Of a stretch of DNA of 64,000 nt, positions 10,886-22,330 are shown piece by piece; position 1 is the first letter of the stretch, and each line of letters begins with the position of its first letter. A program made the translations under genes and the position numbers. The notes below the pieces were generated by a model. The model worked only from the letters and a program-made list of their open reading frames with translations, did not search any database and was not told where the DNA came from. Origin of the DNA: Dallia pectoralis (Eukaryota; Chordata; Actinopteri; Esociformes; Umbridae); NCBI GenBank assembly GCA_029465975.1, contig CM055758.1, positions 5,795,057-5,859,056 of the forward strand, given 5' to 3'.

Positions 10886-12274
10886 GCCAATGTTTCATGG
10901 ACAGAGGGCAGGATCTTTCTTAAAAAACATTTTTTTAAAGGCAACAAGATATCAACAGACAGAAAAAGACACCAGTCTGAACATGGAAATACGTTTGGTT
11001 TGTCTCTATGACCTTCTGAAGATGCGGGGTCAAATACATATAACATAATCCTATACAATGACCTTATACAATGTGAGCGTTTCTATCAATTGCTCAACTG
11101 TACCTCGCTGTAGTTGAGAAACAACCCTGTCCCTGTTGTTGTGACCGGCTGTTTGCTAGTTTACCTGGCTGTTCCTCATCTAGTTCTGGCTGTGTAGAGC
11201 AGTCCAGTTCTTCGCCAGAGCTTTCGCTCCTACCGCTTCCATTTCCCATCCAGATATCCCTTATGTCTCCAGGTCAAAAGCCCGGTCCAGTTGGTTGTCC
11301 AAATGGATCACTCTTGAACCACAGTCTGACCACAGTTTACGATCACACCACCTGGTGAATGTAGCCTTCTTACGCCAGGTGACCAGTTCACCAAGTTGTT
11401 AGGTGTGTTTCTGACAGACCAGCCAGCGCTGTGTGTTAATGAACTCCAGAGCGGACACTTAGACAATGGGCTTATTCCCAGTCTATGTCCGTCTGTCTGT
11501 CTGTGTTAGTCACTCACTGAACCGACGTGAAGTCCCATTACTCCTCCCATCTTAGACCAAAAAACGGGGGCGGTATGATTCCAAAAATAGATTAGGCATG
11601 ATGCAGAGCTGATCAAACATTTCCCTGAATCACAACAAGTCAGAGAAAAACATGTCTGACCTCCAACAGACTTACTCTCCCCCTGCACGTCAGTGACACC
11701 ACAGGCACGTCAGGGATACCACAGGCGGGTCAGTAACACCACTGGGGGTCCTACACGCCTCCCAAAAAAACCTGCTTAGCTGCAATGAAGTATTGGAAAT
11801 TGCATCAGCGTCTCCTCAACGCAATTCATCCTTTTCTCATCCGACCAGAGGGTACAGTGATCAGACACCATCCCGTGTCCTTCCTCTCGGTCGGTCTGTG
11901 TCACCACGCGCACGCGCGCACGCGCACGCGCACACGCACACGCACAATTAGAGCACATCTAGGTCTGCCGGATAACTGCAAAGGTTACAATTATATAAGC
12001 TAGAATACTTCATTGACATCAACCTTCAGAAACAAAGCACACCAGGGCTTAAAGATGAGGACACATCTTGGTTGCCAAAACCTCCGCGCACCATGTGACA
12101 CACCCAGTGAAATACCAACAACAGCAGCTGCTGCTGCTTTAGATGATGGGAGAATAGTTCCAGTCCAACCAGCGTAGGTTGTTAGTACATTCAGGAAATT
12201 CAGCAAACGCTCCCGTCTAAACTAAGGACCTAGTAGTGGGTAGTAGGTGGTGCAAACGTGTTACTACTTTTTGT
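10886..12274. other. Intronic sequence with a 23-bp triplet repeat and a CG/CA tract
   Basis: 11694-11745 has three imperfect copies of a CACGTCAG...ACACCACAGG unit. 11904-11946 is an alternating purine-pyrimidine run of CGCG and CACG, of the kind able to form Z-DNA. No gene recognised. Confidence 0.5.
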
Positions 12275-12345
12275 TTTGGTCCACTTTGGCAATTGAACCC
12301 GGAACTACAAGTGCCATGCCTTACCAGCTGAGCGACACAGAACAC
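12275..12345 (-). mobile_element. tRNA-derived SINE head (decayed)
   Basis: On the minus strand GTGTCGCTCAGCTGGTAAGG resembles a tRNA A box and GGTTCAATTGCC a B box, in the right order and spacing for the promoter of a tRNA-derived SINE. It resembles the tRNA-like head of salmonid SINEs that I know (GCTCAGCTGGTAGAGCATGG). No acceptor stem folds, so it is not a functional tRNA. Confidence 0.6.
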
Positions 12346-12426
12346 CAAATATCAGTGAGATCTTCATTATTACACAGTCAGCAACTGACCTGCTTGTCCA
12401 GATGACTTGTGGTAGGGTCTGTAGGA

Positions 12427-12449
12427 CACACACACACACACACACCACA

Positions 12450-12495
<46 letters not shown>
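12427..12495. repeat. (CA)n microsatellite with two interruptions
   Basis: CA run broken by two ACCAC interruptions, ending at GGGGGTAG. Confidence 0.9.
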
Positions 12496-12497
<2 letters not shown>

Positions 12498-13559
12498 GGG
12501 TAGGGCAAGAGGGGAGGCTAAAATAAGGAAGTGATGGATCAGTTCCGCTGGACCTGGCAGCTCCATTGGCTGAAGTCAACCAGAGGGAGCTAATTATAAA
12601 GGCTGTGTTTCGACACAGACACTATTACTAACAGCTACATGGCTTTGCCACCACTCCCCAATCACAACAGCTGTCTCCATGTGGAAAATAGCCTGAAACA
12701 ACAACAAACTCCTAGAAACAGGCAACAGGCACATGAAGTCACCACCCCCACCTAGTTGGTGACAAACTGGACCCAAACCACAAGAGTGTGCGTTCAGTGA
12801 AGGATGTTGATGTAACGCAACTCAACCCAGGGCGGTGTTCGAAATTAAACAGAAGTAAATAGTTCACTGGATTCGTCTGAAAATCACTTCAAAACGGCCT
12901 GTAGGGACGCTTTCTTTAGACAGTTGAGCCCAAATTATTCTGACCGCTAAAACAAGCACCCGCACGCAAACACACACACAAACAGACGTTTTCTTCACGG
13001 AGTGAGAAAAACGTCAGGATGTTAGGACGGGCTTCCTGTGGTTTTTTAGCGGCCGGGCCGCACCAATGGCAGAGCATTACTTTTGGAGCCCCATCCAGTC
13101 AACAGAGTTTATGAACGTGTGATGATGGCGGACAGACGGCCCACCTCTGAGGTGACAACCCTGAGACCTCCCGCCCCTCTCCAGCACCCCACCCCAACCC
13201 AGTCCACACAGCGGCACTGTGACCATGGCGATAATGGAGCGTGTCATTGCGGTCTGTGACGTCAGCGCAAACACCAGCGGCGAAATAGAAATTCACACAA
13301 GCACCAACGCACGCAGATCTATCTAGCCTAAGGGAAGAGGCATTTTAAATGGAAACAACACACACACAGTTTCTGCTCCTTCCTCTCAAGGACTAGTCAA
13401 AGTACCTCTACTTAACCATTAGACTGACGTCTGCTTGTGCCCTAACAGCCTAAACCACCTACACTCTTATTTGAACAGTTTCTCTATGCTTCCTCTAATT
13501 GGAGGAACAACACTTGTTTTTACCAGCTCTACTCTGCACAACCTTCCTGATTTAACCTT
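12496..13559. other. Intronic sequence, nothing recognised
   Basis: Contains a short CA tract near 12970 and a GC-rich patch around 13020-13280. I see no exon with good splice sites. Confidence 0.45.
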
Positions 13560-14227
13560 CCTTAATAGCGTCCAATATAGTCTCCCCCCTGCTGTTCTTG
13601 CATATTTTGGAGCTGTGCTTCAAGTCGTGGCCTTTGTTGTAGGAAGAAATGGGCTCAAACCATGTGCTGTCCACAGGGTATGGCGTTGCATAATGTAGTT
13701 ATAGCCTTCCATCTTCGAGATCCTTTTTAACCTGTTCAAATATCCTGCTTCGCCACCACCAAAGCACCCCCAGACCAACACATTGCCTCCACCATGCTTG
13801 ATAGATGGCGCCAAGCAATCCTACAGCATTTTCTCATTTGCTCTGTGTCTAACTAATGTTATTATTGGTGATCTGTACACCTCCAACTTAGATTTGCCTA
13901 TTCATAAACTTACTTTCCCCAATCCTCCTCTGCAGTGTCTGTGCTCGTTTGCCCATCATAAGCTTTTATTTTTAATGACCCCCCTGAGATGCAACTCTGC
14001 CTAAAAAGCCAGCAACCCAGAGTTGTCTCTTCACTGTTGAAGTTGAGACTGTTTTGTTGTTGTTGCAGGTACTATGTAATGAACCTGCAGTCAGGCACCG
14101 GGGCCTCCCACTCCTTGTTGTATTCTGGTTTGAGACAGTTTGGTGAAGGGAGTAGTACATAGGATTGTATGAAATCTTAAATTATTTTCCGAAGTGACCC
14201 CAATCTTTTACATGGAGCTGTATATAA
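13560..14227 (-). mobile_element. Tc1/mariner transposon relic, inactivated
   Basis: Minus-strand pieces match a fish Tc1-like transposase. The helix-turn-helix region is at 13972-14160 (YYSLHQTVSNQNTTRSGRPR and STSTVKRQLWVAGFLGRVA). The catalytic core is at 13620-13814 (SIKHGGGNVLVWGCFGGG), followed in another frame by HSSKICKNS. The right end near 14227 reads TATACAGCTCCATG with GGGGTCACTTCGG inside, a Tc1 terminal-repeat pattern. Stops and frame changes separate the pieces. The left end is blurred beyond about 13560. Confidence 0.85.
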
Positions 14228-14259
14228 TAACTATACTTTAAGAACTGTACTGTTACGCA

Positions 14260-15560
14260 CAAAGCGTGACCTTTAAATACATCTCGCCGTCACACTTACG
14301 CACGTCAGTGCGTCCCAGCACATCCACGGCTGCTGCTATAACAACTAATCGACCAGACAGACGGTCGGAAACTTGACAATTGTTAGGAGTGCGCTGCTGC
14401 CCATGCGCGGACAACACATTAGCACCTCCGCCCAGTGAATTCAGCCGCAGGCATCACTGCCCGGGTCAGAGATGCGAAACGGAATAACAGCTGGAGGGGT
14501 AGGACACAGTGGGATAGAGTTCCGTCCACAACGCGATCAGGCCCTGACCTTTACACGTACACTATACGCACGGATGAGGAAAAGGTCGCTTTAAACATTG
14601 CAAGTTTTGAATCAAACAGAAGTCACTGAAAAGCCCCCATATGCCGCCACGTGTGCACAATAAGTCTAATTGACAACACAGGGGAGGCGGGTCTGATACA
14701 TACATTTCCGATTGGATCGCAACCCTGGGAAGCTACAGCTGGGTGCTAAATTAAACTATTAATCACAAGCCAACTTGGAAGGCACTGGGCGAGCACTCCA
14801 ATACATGGTGTCCAGCTGTGCCGGGTACTCCCGTCGGTCTAATCAACCAGTGGAAAGCGGCCGTGTTCTCAACACGTACTGGCAATACCCTGTAAAGGAC
14901 TACGAGGAGCCGATAGTGATGCATAGTGATGATGTGCAAATGCATCAATGCACACACCGGCCACTATTCAGAAATGCAGTGAGACCTTAAGTTTGCAGCC
15001 TGGTTCTCTACACCGCTATGCCGATAGTGTGTGGAACCCAACCCAGACACAATAGCACACGACTGGCAATAAGCATGTTGAGGTGAAACAATTCCGAGTG
15101 CCCCAAACATGGCCTGCCCATCCCCAGCGAGTGTGTCATATATTCCAGGACACGGAGCACTGGTATAGCGGTCAGTCAGTCGTTCCGCGGCGGGGCTCCT
15201 TACCTTGCTTGCTCTCTATTTTCCCCGACATTTCCCCGAGCAGCAGTGATTTCACTCGCAGTTCGACAAAAAAAATACGCATAAAAAACACGTTTCCCCT
15301 CGATTATTCCAGCATTCTTGGTTCACACGCGTGTCCGTGAGACGGTGCGATACTGGAATTACGTGCTACAAACATCAGCGAGATGAGATTTGTGAACTGT
15401 TTCGGTCCGTCTCCGAGCATTTTTCAATGAGAGGTAGTGGTGGTGGAGCAGAGCAGACACACACATAGCATTGGCTTGACCCGGGCGTCCTCCGCGTACG
15501 CAACAGCGCCCCCTCGCGTCCGGAATTAGCCACGACGCTCTGTCAACAAGAGGGTTGGTT
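14260..15560 (-). promoter_or_regulatory. rapgef1: CpG-richer promoter and 5' UTR region of rapgef1 exon 1
   Basis: CpG dinucleotides are clearly more frequent here than in flanking DNA, for example around 14280-14420, 15180-15240 and 15470-15540 (CCGCGTACGCAACAGCGCCC). There is no obvious TATA box close to the start codon; an AT-rich TATATATAT lies at 15651-15661. The 5' UTR probably extends from 15232 into 15300-15560, but the transcription start cannot be read from sequence. A CpG-island-type promoter spanning exon 1 is inference. Confidence 0.45.
15204..15231 (-). CDS. rapgef1: rapgef1 (C3G) coding exon 1, N-terminus MSGKIESKQ
   Basis: On the minus strand the ATG at 15231-15229 opens MSGKIESKQ, then a single G (15204), then the donor GTAAGG at 15203. 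This nine-residue leader is one I associate with a vertebrate C3G isoform. The single G joins AC of exon 2 to give GAC (Asp), so the mature N-terminus reads MSGKIESKQ-DSQRSHLSSF. The correct phase, a strong donor, the CpG-rich setting and the same strand as exon 2 support each other. The start context is GGGAA-ATG with a purine at -3. Another known C3G isoform uses a different first exon; I did not find it in the window. Confidence 0.88.
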
Positions 15561-16233
15561 TTCATTTCAATGCAAAGTGCCCCCCGTGGCTACAATCTGC
15601 GAATCATTTTGCACCGCTCTGAGGAAGAGCAATCAAACCATACACACACACATATATATATTCTCTGACCAGATGTCATGCAAGTAAATGTTTATTTTGA
15701 TTTATTGTAAATTGTTATGGGCAGCATTGTCTGTAAAAACACAGATGTTGACAGTTCCTGCTAGTGGATGAAGCCTGTTGTAGTTTTAATATGAGTACTG
15801 TACAAGGGGTGGATCCTTGTATGCAATTGTGGTCCTTACATGAAAGCATTCTGTCTTTACTAAGTGCATAATTGATGTTTAGTGCCCAATTAAATGCACC
15901 CACAAAGCAATTTCCGGTGTGTAGGGAAATGTGAAAAAGAACACAACTTGTTATTTTTTAATGTTTGATGTGACTGGCAGGGTGAATCTTCATATCCTCC
16001 GGTCAGTGTTGAGCGATCTGGGTCGTCCTTTATGAGGGAGAATGATCGGATGTAAGCTTGGACTTAAAGCTGAGACTGAAAGTTCCTGTTGATGTGGACT
16101 TCACTCAATATTTGTACTAAACATTTGTGGTTCATAATTAATTTATAATTGTACTATCAATGTGAGGTGAAAGTAATTAATTACAATGCGAGTGCATGCG
16201 AGTGGCTTTTGTTCTTAGGGTACACAACGCTTA

Positions 16234-16276
<43 letters not shown>

Positions 16277-17635
16277 TGATGTGTGTGTGTAATGATGTGT
16301 GTAATGGTGTGTGTGCGCGTGTGTGTGTGGAATGCATTTCCTGGGGCTATGGTGAAATCACTGAGGAACAACAGACAAACTGGTTTATGAGCAGAGACAT
16401 GCCTGTTAGTGCAGGATAGGACAGAATGCCTGCAAGTTACAGAGGCGCCCCCATATCCGTACAAACATACATTACAGCCAATGCATGTAGGCTATCAGTT
16501 GGTTCATTCAAGCACATTTCAGTTAAATCAAAGAATTCAGCAAAAAAATTGATAATTAATAAATATAGAAAATAACAATCACAGGATTTAATGTAGTATA
16601 TGCATCTACGTCGTAATTAATTCTAGCAGTAATTTGTCTGCAATAAGTGGTCAGATTTGTTAGTGTATTATTTAGTGAATTATTTTTTATTAAATTATTT
16701 GTATTCGTATTTAGTTCTATAATGCTGCCATGTTTAGTCATTACAGTGACAGTGTCCTTCATGCTTTTGGCAGCTGGGCGTGCTGTCACCCATTCGGCTA
16801 TAGCATCATAAAAAATCCACAGTCAAGTTTCCACTTTCTCTGAGAGAAATCAGCACCAGACAGGAATAACTAAGGTATGACACCTAGGGGCTAACACTCG
16901 AAAACACACATTGACTAACGAAAAAAGCGAATGAAATGGCAAGCACTGTTATTCTTTACCTTTACACCAAGCGGCGCTCATAGGCTGTTTTTAGAGCTGT
17001 CTGTGTTCAGTGCCAGATTGTGCAAAATGTTGAAGAGGATTTCAGATGACAACATCCCATCCCAACACAACAGCAGCATGTTTTGAAACATTTTATGAAA
17101 CTGACACATTTCAAATTAAGTGTGTTGCAATATTTTTGTGAATATTCAATGTGGCAGTTTTCAATTCGATACGTGATGAATATGCTACCAAAGTTACTTT
17201 ATTAATTCCAACCAATGACAACCAAAAATAATCTTATTTTAACATTTCAGAGTAGAGAACAGGCCACAAACATTTTAATGTTAATCTGGTACAATAAGAG
17301 GCAAATAATTCAACGTTGCAGTTATATAAATGCAGGGGTTAAACACAACCATTCCAGTTTTCATATCACTAACTATTCATTTTTTTCACCTCTTCTAACC
17401 TAGATCATTAATTTGATAGCTGGGGACTTTTTTCTTTTTAATCAAGTGAGAAAATGACCTATCTAGAAATAACTTCTGCAGATCAGAGACTATGTGCCCA
17501 ACATCAAGCAAAATATATATATATATGACACATTTCAAGCAGTCAACCCACTCTGCACAGAGTTTTTCAAAGAGAAATGGATAAAAGAACTGGGCTCTGA
17601 AGTTGGTTAAGGGGACACCCCTGGGGTAGCAAGGA
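15561..17635. other. Upstream of rapgef1 exon 1; microsatellites only
   Basis: CA and TA runs at 15641-15662, a GT run with GATGATGT interruptions at 16237-16330, and a TA run near 17513-17526. The rest is AT-rich with no gene recognised. Confidence 0.5.
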
Positions 17636-18107
17636 TCAGGCAGACTGACGACTATGGCTGAAGATGGGATGATGAGGAAATGGGAGGATGAGGAGAAAGA
17701 AAGGGAGGGCTAGAGGCAAGCTACATTGAGGGACCTCCTCGCTCACCTCCGTCAGAACACGCAATCTCCTGGGAGTCATTAGTTGGTGCCACCTGGTGGA
17801 GCAAGTGAGGAGTGAGGTGGTGGAGACGGTTTTGGAGATATTAACCAGCGAGTGAGAGTTTGTTAGAGATATATTAGGAGCTGGGAAAATGGGCCAAGAT
17901 AGAGCTGAAGCAGCGCAGCAGAGAGGAAGACACAGAGGAAGGGAGAAAGCAAGACATGTACAGTTTGAGGGGTATGGACTGGTCAGTGTGGGTGACTGGA
18001 TGAGGATAACCATAAGGAATTCACCATTAGACCTCCATGCACCTCACTCCCCTGACTGCGTCATTGCCATGGTGGGAGTCAACTGGAAAGAGCGAAGACT
18101 TGATTAG
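17636..18107 (+). pseudogene. Unrecognised decayed coding-like segment
   Basis: An ATG at 17654 opens MAEDGMMRKWEDEEKEREG, a stop, then RQATLRDLLAHLRQNTQ before another stop. In another frame 17889-18107 is open from MGQDRAEAAQQRGRHRGREK to DCVIAMVGVNWKERRLD. Amino-acid-like composition broken by few stops suggests a dead gene or transposon remnant. I do not recognise the family, and chance is possible. Confidence 0.25.
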
Positions 18108-18516
18108 TGTTGTCTGTACTTTTTTAAAAATTTGTAACAAAGCAATTCATACAAATACAAAACCACACCGTTACTTCCCTGTGTCATTCGGTTTGTTTTT
18201 ATTCACGTCTGTTTAATACAAATATGTTAATTTCTATTGCCCTATAGGATCGACCGCTGTCCTTCAAATATCAGAGAATGTGAGGGGATCATTGGGGATT
18301 AGAAAGAATGAGCGCATTTGAGGAGAAGAGAAGATAAAGAACCTCCAACAGCAAACGGAGTCGTCTGTCTTTTGCCACGTAGCGATGACACAATATTGAC
18401 TGAATATCTCAGAACCGTTTTGTTTAGCGGACAGATTGGAGGGTCAAAACGCGGGCGAAGAGGACAAAGTGCCTAGGTTGTAAGCTGCTCAATACTGTAT
18501 GAGAGTAGAGCAGTCT

Positions 18517-19350
18517 GTCACTGACACACACATGTAGAGACACCCTCAGAGACAAGGTCACTGACACATACATGTAGAGACACCCTCAAAGACAAGGTCA
18601 CTGACACACACATGTAGAGACACCCTCAGAGACAAGGTCACTAACACATACATGTAGAGACACCCTCAAAGACAAGGTCACTGACACACACATGTAGAGA
18701 CACCCTCAGAGACAAGGTCACTGACACATACATGTAGAGACACCCTCAAAGACAAGGTCACTGACACATACATGTAGAGACGCCCTCAGAGACAAGGTCA
18801 CTGAAACATGTAGAGACACCCTCAGAGACAAGGTCACTGACACACACATGTAGAGACACCCTCAGAGACAAGGTCACTGACACATACATGTAGAGACACC
18901 CTCAAAGACAAGGTCACTGACACATACATGTAGAGACGCCCTCAGAGACAAGGTCACTGAAACATGTAGAGACACCCTCAGAGACAAGGTCACTGACACA
19001 CACATGTAGAGACACCCTCAGAGACAAGGTCACTGACACATACATGTAGAGACACCCTCAAAGACAAGGTCACTGACACATACATGTAGAGACGCCCTCA
19101 GAGACAAGGTCACTGAAACATGTAGAGACACCCTCAGAGACAAGGTCACTGACACATACATGTAGACACCCTCAGAGACAAGGTCACTGACACATACATG
19201 TAGAGACACCCTCAAAGACAAGGTCACTGACACATGTAGAGACGCCCTCAAAGACAAGGTCACTGACACACACATGTACAGACACCCTCAAAGACAAGGT
19301 CACTGACACATACATGTAGACGCCCTCAGAGACAAGGTCACTGACACATG
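18517..19350. repeat. 40-bp minisatellite, about 21 copies, with higher-order repeats
   Basis: Unit contains CATGTAGAGACACCCTCAGA followed by GACAAGGTCACTGACACA. Variants (ACACA or ACATA, CAGAG or CAAAG, CACC or CGCC, and a 36-bp short unit lacking four bases) occur in a fixed order. The CGCC variant falls at 18781, 18937 and 19093, so a four-unit 156-bp block is repeated; before it, units alternate as an 80-bp dimer. It encodes nothing credible. Confidence 0.9.
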
Positions 19351-19585
19351 AAACTGAAAAGCTAATTATTAAGTACCACTAAAACTGGACTAAAACAAAT
19401 AATATAACAAACAAAACCCAAAGCCTTTCCTTCCCTCGTCCAGAGGTTTGAATTGCTGGTTCTTAGAGCCTGGTTCGGTTCCGGGGCTGTTTGAAACTTG
19501 GACGATGTAGAGATGGCGAATTATAAACCCGGGTTCTTCAGTACCTGAATGCTGATTTTCTGACAGGCGTGGAACATGTTACCAC
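19351..19585. other. Upstream sequence, nothing recognised
   Basis: Unique-looking DNA between the 40-bp array and the inverted repeat. Confidence 0.45.
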
Positions 19586-19702
19586 TTCATGGTTGTGCGA
19601 TTGACCTAGAACGTTCTCATTAATCAATAAGGCAGGGGGGCGTGTGAGGCGGCGTGGTATGTGGCCTCGGCTTCATTACTCAGTGAATCGCACAACTATG
19701 AA
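19586..19702. repeat. Inverted repeat, 20-bp arms, 77-nt loop
   Basis: Left arm TTCATGGTTGTGCGATTGAC (19586-19605) pairs with 19683-19702 at 18 of 20 positions. The loop holds a GC-rich GGGGGGCGTGTGAGGCGG stretch. Could be the ends of a small decayed transposon or an RNA hairpin; no mature small RNA recognised. Confidence 0.55.
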
Positions 19703-22189
19703 CCGGGCCTTGAAATCAAATTGAGAGAGGAAGCATTTCTGTTGCATCGCATTGGACTTGAGAAATTCCCCAAACAACGTATTGTTCCGGGGGATGCAGA
19801 GCTGACCCAGAGTTTGGTATTAAACGTTTATATGTGAAACCTATTTCCAAGACACTGTACTCTCAGATGTTTCCAACTCACACCCTTGTGCAACTCCCAG
19901 TGAATTTTGAACTAAGTTCAAGTTGGGTGCAATAATTGACCAATAAATGTTTGAATATTGTAATTATTTTAATATTTTTATTGTTAAATCGGCCAATATT
20001 CACTGGAAATGAGATTTTATAGGGATCAATAAAGGTTTCATGCATAGACAGGAGGACAAACAAGAGCAGAGTTTTTTCTTTTCTGATCTAAGCTGGATTT
20101 CAGGTCTTCTCTGTCCAATACAGTAACAGTCAAAACCTAACATATAAACTGGAACAAAAACCTATTTTACTGCCCCAGGTTAGTAAAACCTGTACAGAAA
20201 GACACACATTTGATATGTTATTTCCTTGAGAGGATTCTAAACATTATTCCCATTTCAAATCATATCCCAATTGTAACATGCACCATAAATTAACCTAACC
20301 ACTTAACCAAAATTAGAATATTTTCCTCAATATGATTGGCGAGATGTTCCCACCGGGTCGAAAACGGCCTTGTCTGACTATCTGAGCAGGGATTTCGGTC
20401 CCCAGTAGGACAGTAAAACCTGTATGCGCAGACACACGTGCATACAGGCTCTGACACATAGAAATTATTTATGTGCTGAATGAGGCGATGCTGTGACCAC
20501 TGCTCTTTGTCAGCGGCACAACAATGTGGCCCTCGACTGCCTTTGGACAGCGAAATGGGTCCTTTCAGGATGTCTCTGTCCTGTTGCCCCTGACAGCAGG
20601 GGATCCCATCTCTCTTCCTCTGCTTCCATGGGGTGTTCAAACGGTCGAGTCGACGCCTTTCTCCACGGTCCTCCTCGCCAGACCGCCCAAACCTCCCAAC
20701 TGACATTTCAGTCCCTTCGGCAAAACAGAGGGAGGCAACGGCGGCGTGAATGGACCGTGGCTTAAAGAGAGCGTGACCGGTTGGCCCGACCGGGTCAGCG
20801 TGGTCGCGGACCACTCCCCCGGGGCTTCTGCCAGGCGCCAGGCCCAGTGGTTGCCCTCCGTCTCAGAGGCATAGCGGAGACCCCTGGGTGAGACGTGGAC
20901 AAAGAGACAGAGGCGAATAGACCGTAGGAGGAGAATGGAAATGGGCCCGAGATACATCCCTGCGGTACGCACTCACACACCTCTCGCTAGCCGTCTGCCG
21001 GAGTAAATGTCATCCATTCATCCTGTCATCTCTTCGCTCATGCAGGAGGGTAGGATTTAATGAAGTGTTTGAAGCTGTCAAGTTATCCCCCCGCGCTTTT
21101 ATACACACTCCTGTCAGACAGCCGCGTATCCTGCGGCATCGGATAAATGGCATTACTGTAATATCCACAGGTTATATTTATTTTTGACGTGTGGCTCGTC
21201 GTATAAAATTGTACATTTTTTATCAAAACTAAATTGGATATTCTTCTGCGGAGAGTGAGATTGGCAGAAAACCCGTGGACATCGTCTCCACTTTGAATGA
21301 CGCACACGAAATAGCACATAAATACAATGCCTTAATGGCATCAGGATAGGGAAAATGATATGAACGGATTGGTCATAGATAGTTAATGCTGAACAGTTTC
21401 TCAACACCAGAAATACCACGAGGTTAACGGCCTGTAGGTGGCAGCACATTGCAACAGAAAGCAGGACACAAGTCTTTATCACACAGCACAAACGGTTGTA
21501 CTAATTAGGTAATGATCAATGGTGTTACGCAGTAAAACCAGATTAACAAACAACTGTATATATTATATGGTCACAGAGCGCTCAAATTGCTAAGCAGCAA
21601 TAACCGGCAAGCAACAATAGAACTAGAACATGGCCGAATGTTTCTGTTTATATTTTTGGGATGGCCATTTGATGGCCATGTCATAGCGACTGCTTGTCCT
21701 ATTGGGTTCTGCAGATAAACTAAAAAGAATAACAACAGAGAAAACTATAGGTGTCTGAGCTCAGTTGTATGAGGGTAGAGACAATTTGGACGTCGATTTA
21801 TAATATTTAAATCAACATGTCTTACATCTATATGAAACATCAAGCATGATAATATTCCTGACCGATTCCCCATCACAAGTTAACAAAAACTGTGAAAAAA
21901 ACTGTACCAGCTAACTTGCATGTCTTTGACTGAGGTGAGAAGGCGTGGCTAATAGCTGATTGGCTGGGTTGCAATCTGACCACTCCCATATGGTCCTATG
22001 GGGTCATTTTGTAAATGCAAGAACTCTGCAGCAAGACACATCAGCCATTCAAATATCAGTATAGTGCTGACTGCCAGTCCACTGCCTGAATTCACAGTGG
22101 GACCAACATCAAGCACTCAGAGTTGCGGTGTTTAATGTAAAAGTGGTGTGTAAACAGAGACTGGGTCTGGATGTTGGTGTCACAATCTA
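19703..22189. other. Upstream sequence; GC- and CpG-rich block near 20540-21010
   Basis: The 20540-21010 block is CpG-rich (for example GTTGGCCCGACCGGGTCAGC). A minus-strand open frame covers 20290-20814 but matches no family I know. The rest is AT-rich and unremarkable. Confidence 0.4.
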
Positions 22190-22330
22190 GTTCAGGGGTG
22201 TCAAATTAGTTCCCAGTTCAGACCTTAACAACCAGGTGAGGGTAGAACCTAACCAATTAGTGACCTAATTAATCAATCAGGTTCAAGGTGAGTGCAAAAA
22301 TCTGTAGACACCTGTGATCTAGTTGGTGAA
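22190..22330. mobile_element. Dispersed MITE-like repeat, decayed
   Basis: Contains TTCAGGGGTGTCAAATTAGT, ACAACCAGGTGAGGGTAGAA, CCAATTAGTGACCTAATTAA and TCAATCAGGTTCAAGG. This order matches a short palindromic repeat I know from salmonid and pike sequence (CAGGGGTGTCAAACTC...ACAACCAGGTGAGGGG...). The 3' inverted end is lost. Assignment is from memory. Confidence 0.55.

Larger units (their letters stand above)
274..15203 (-). other. rapgef1: rapgef1 intron 1 (about 14.9 kb)
   Basis: Bounded by the exon 1 donor GTAAGG (GT at 15203-15202) and the exon 2 acceptor AG at 275-274. It contains the tandem arrays, LINE, SINE and Tc1 remains listed separately and no other exon that I recognise. Confidence 0.8.

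Noticed and set aside
12275..12345. Functional tRNA gene
   Set aside because: A and B boxes are present but acceptor and other stems do not pair; better explained as a SINE head.
19586..19702. microRNA precursor
   Set aside because: The loop is 77 nt and no known mature sequence is recognised; kept only as an inverted repeat.
20290..20814. Alternative rapgef1 first exon (peptide ends ...LNTPWKQ, loosely like a known C3G N-terminus)
   Set aside because: No GT donor follows the CAG and the upstream residues do not match.
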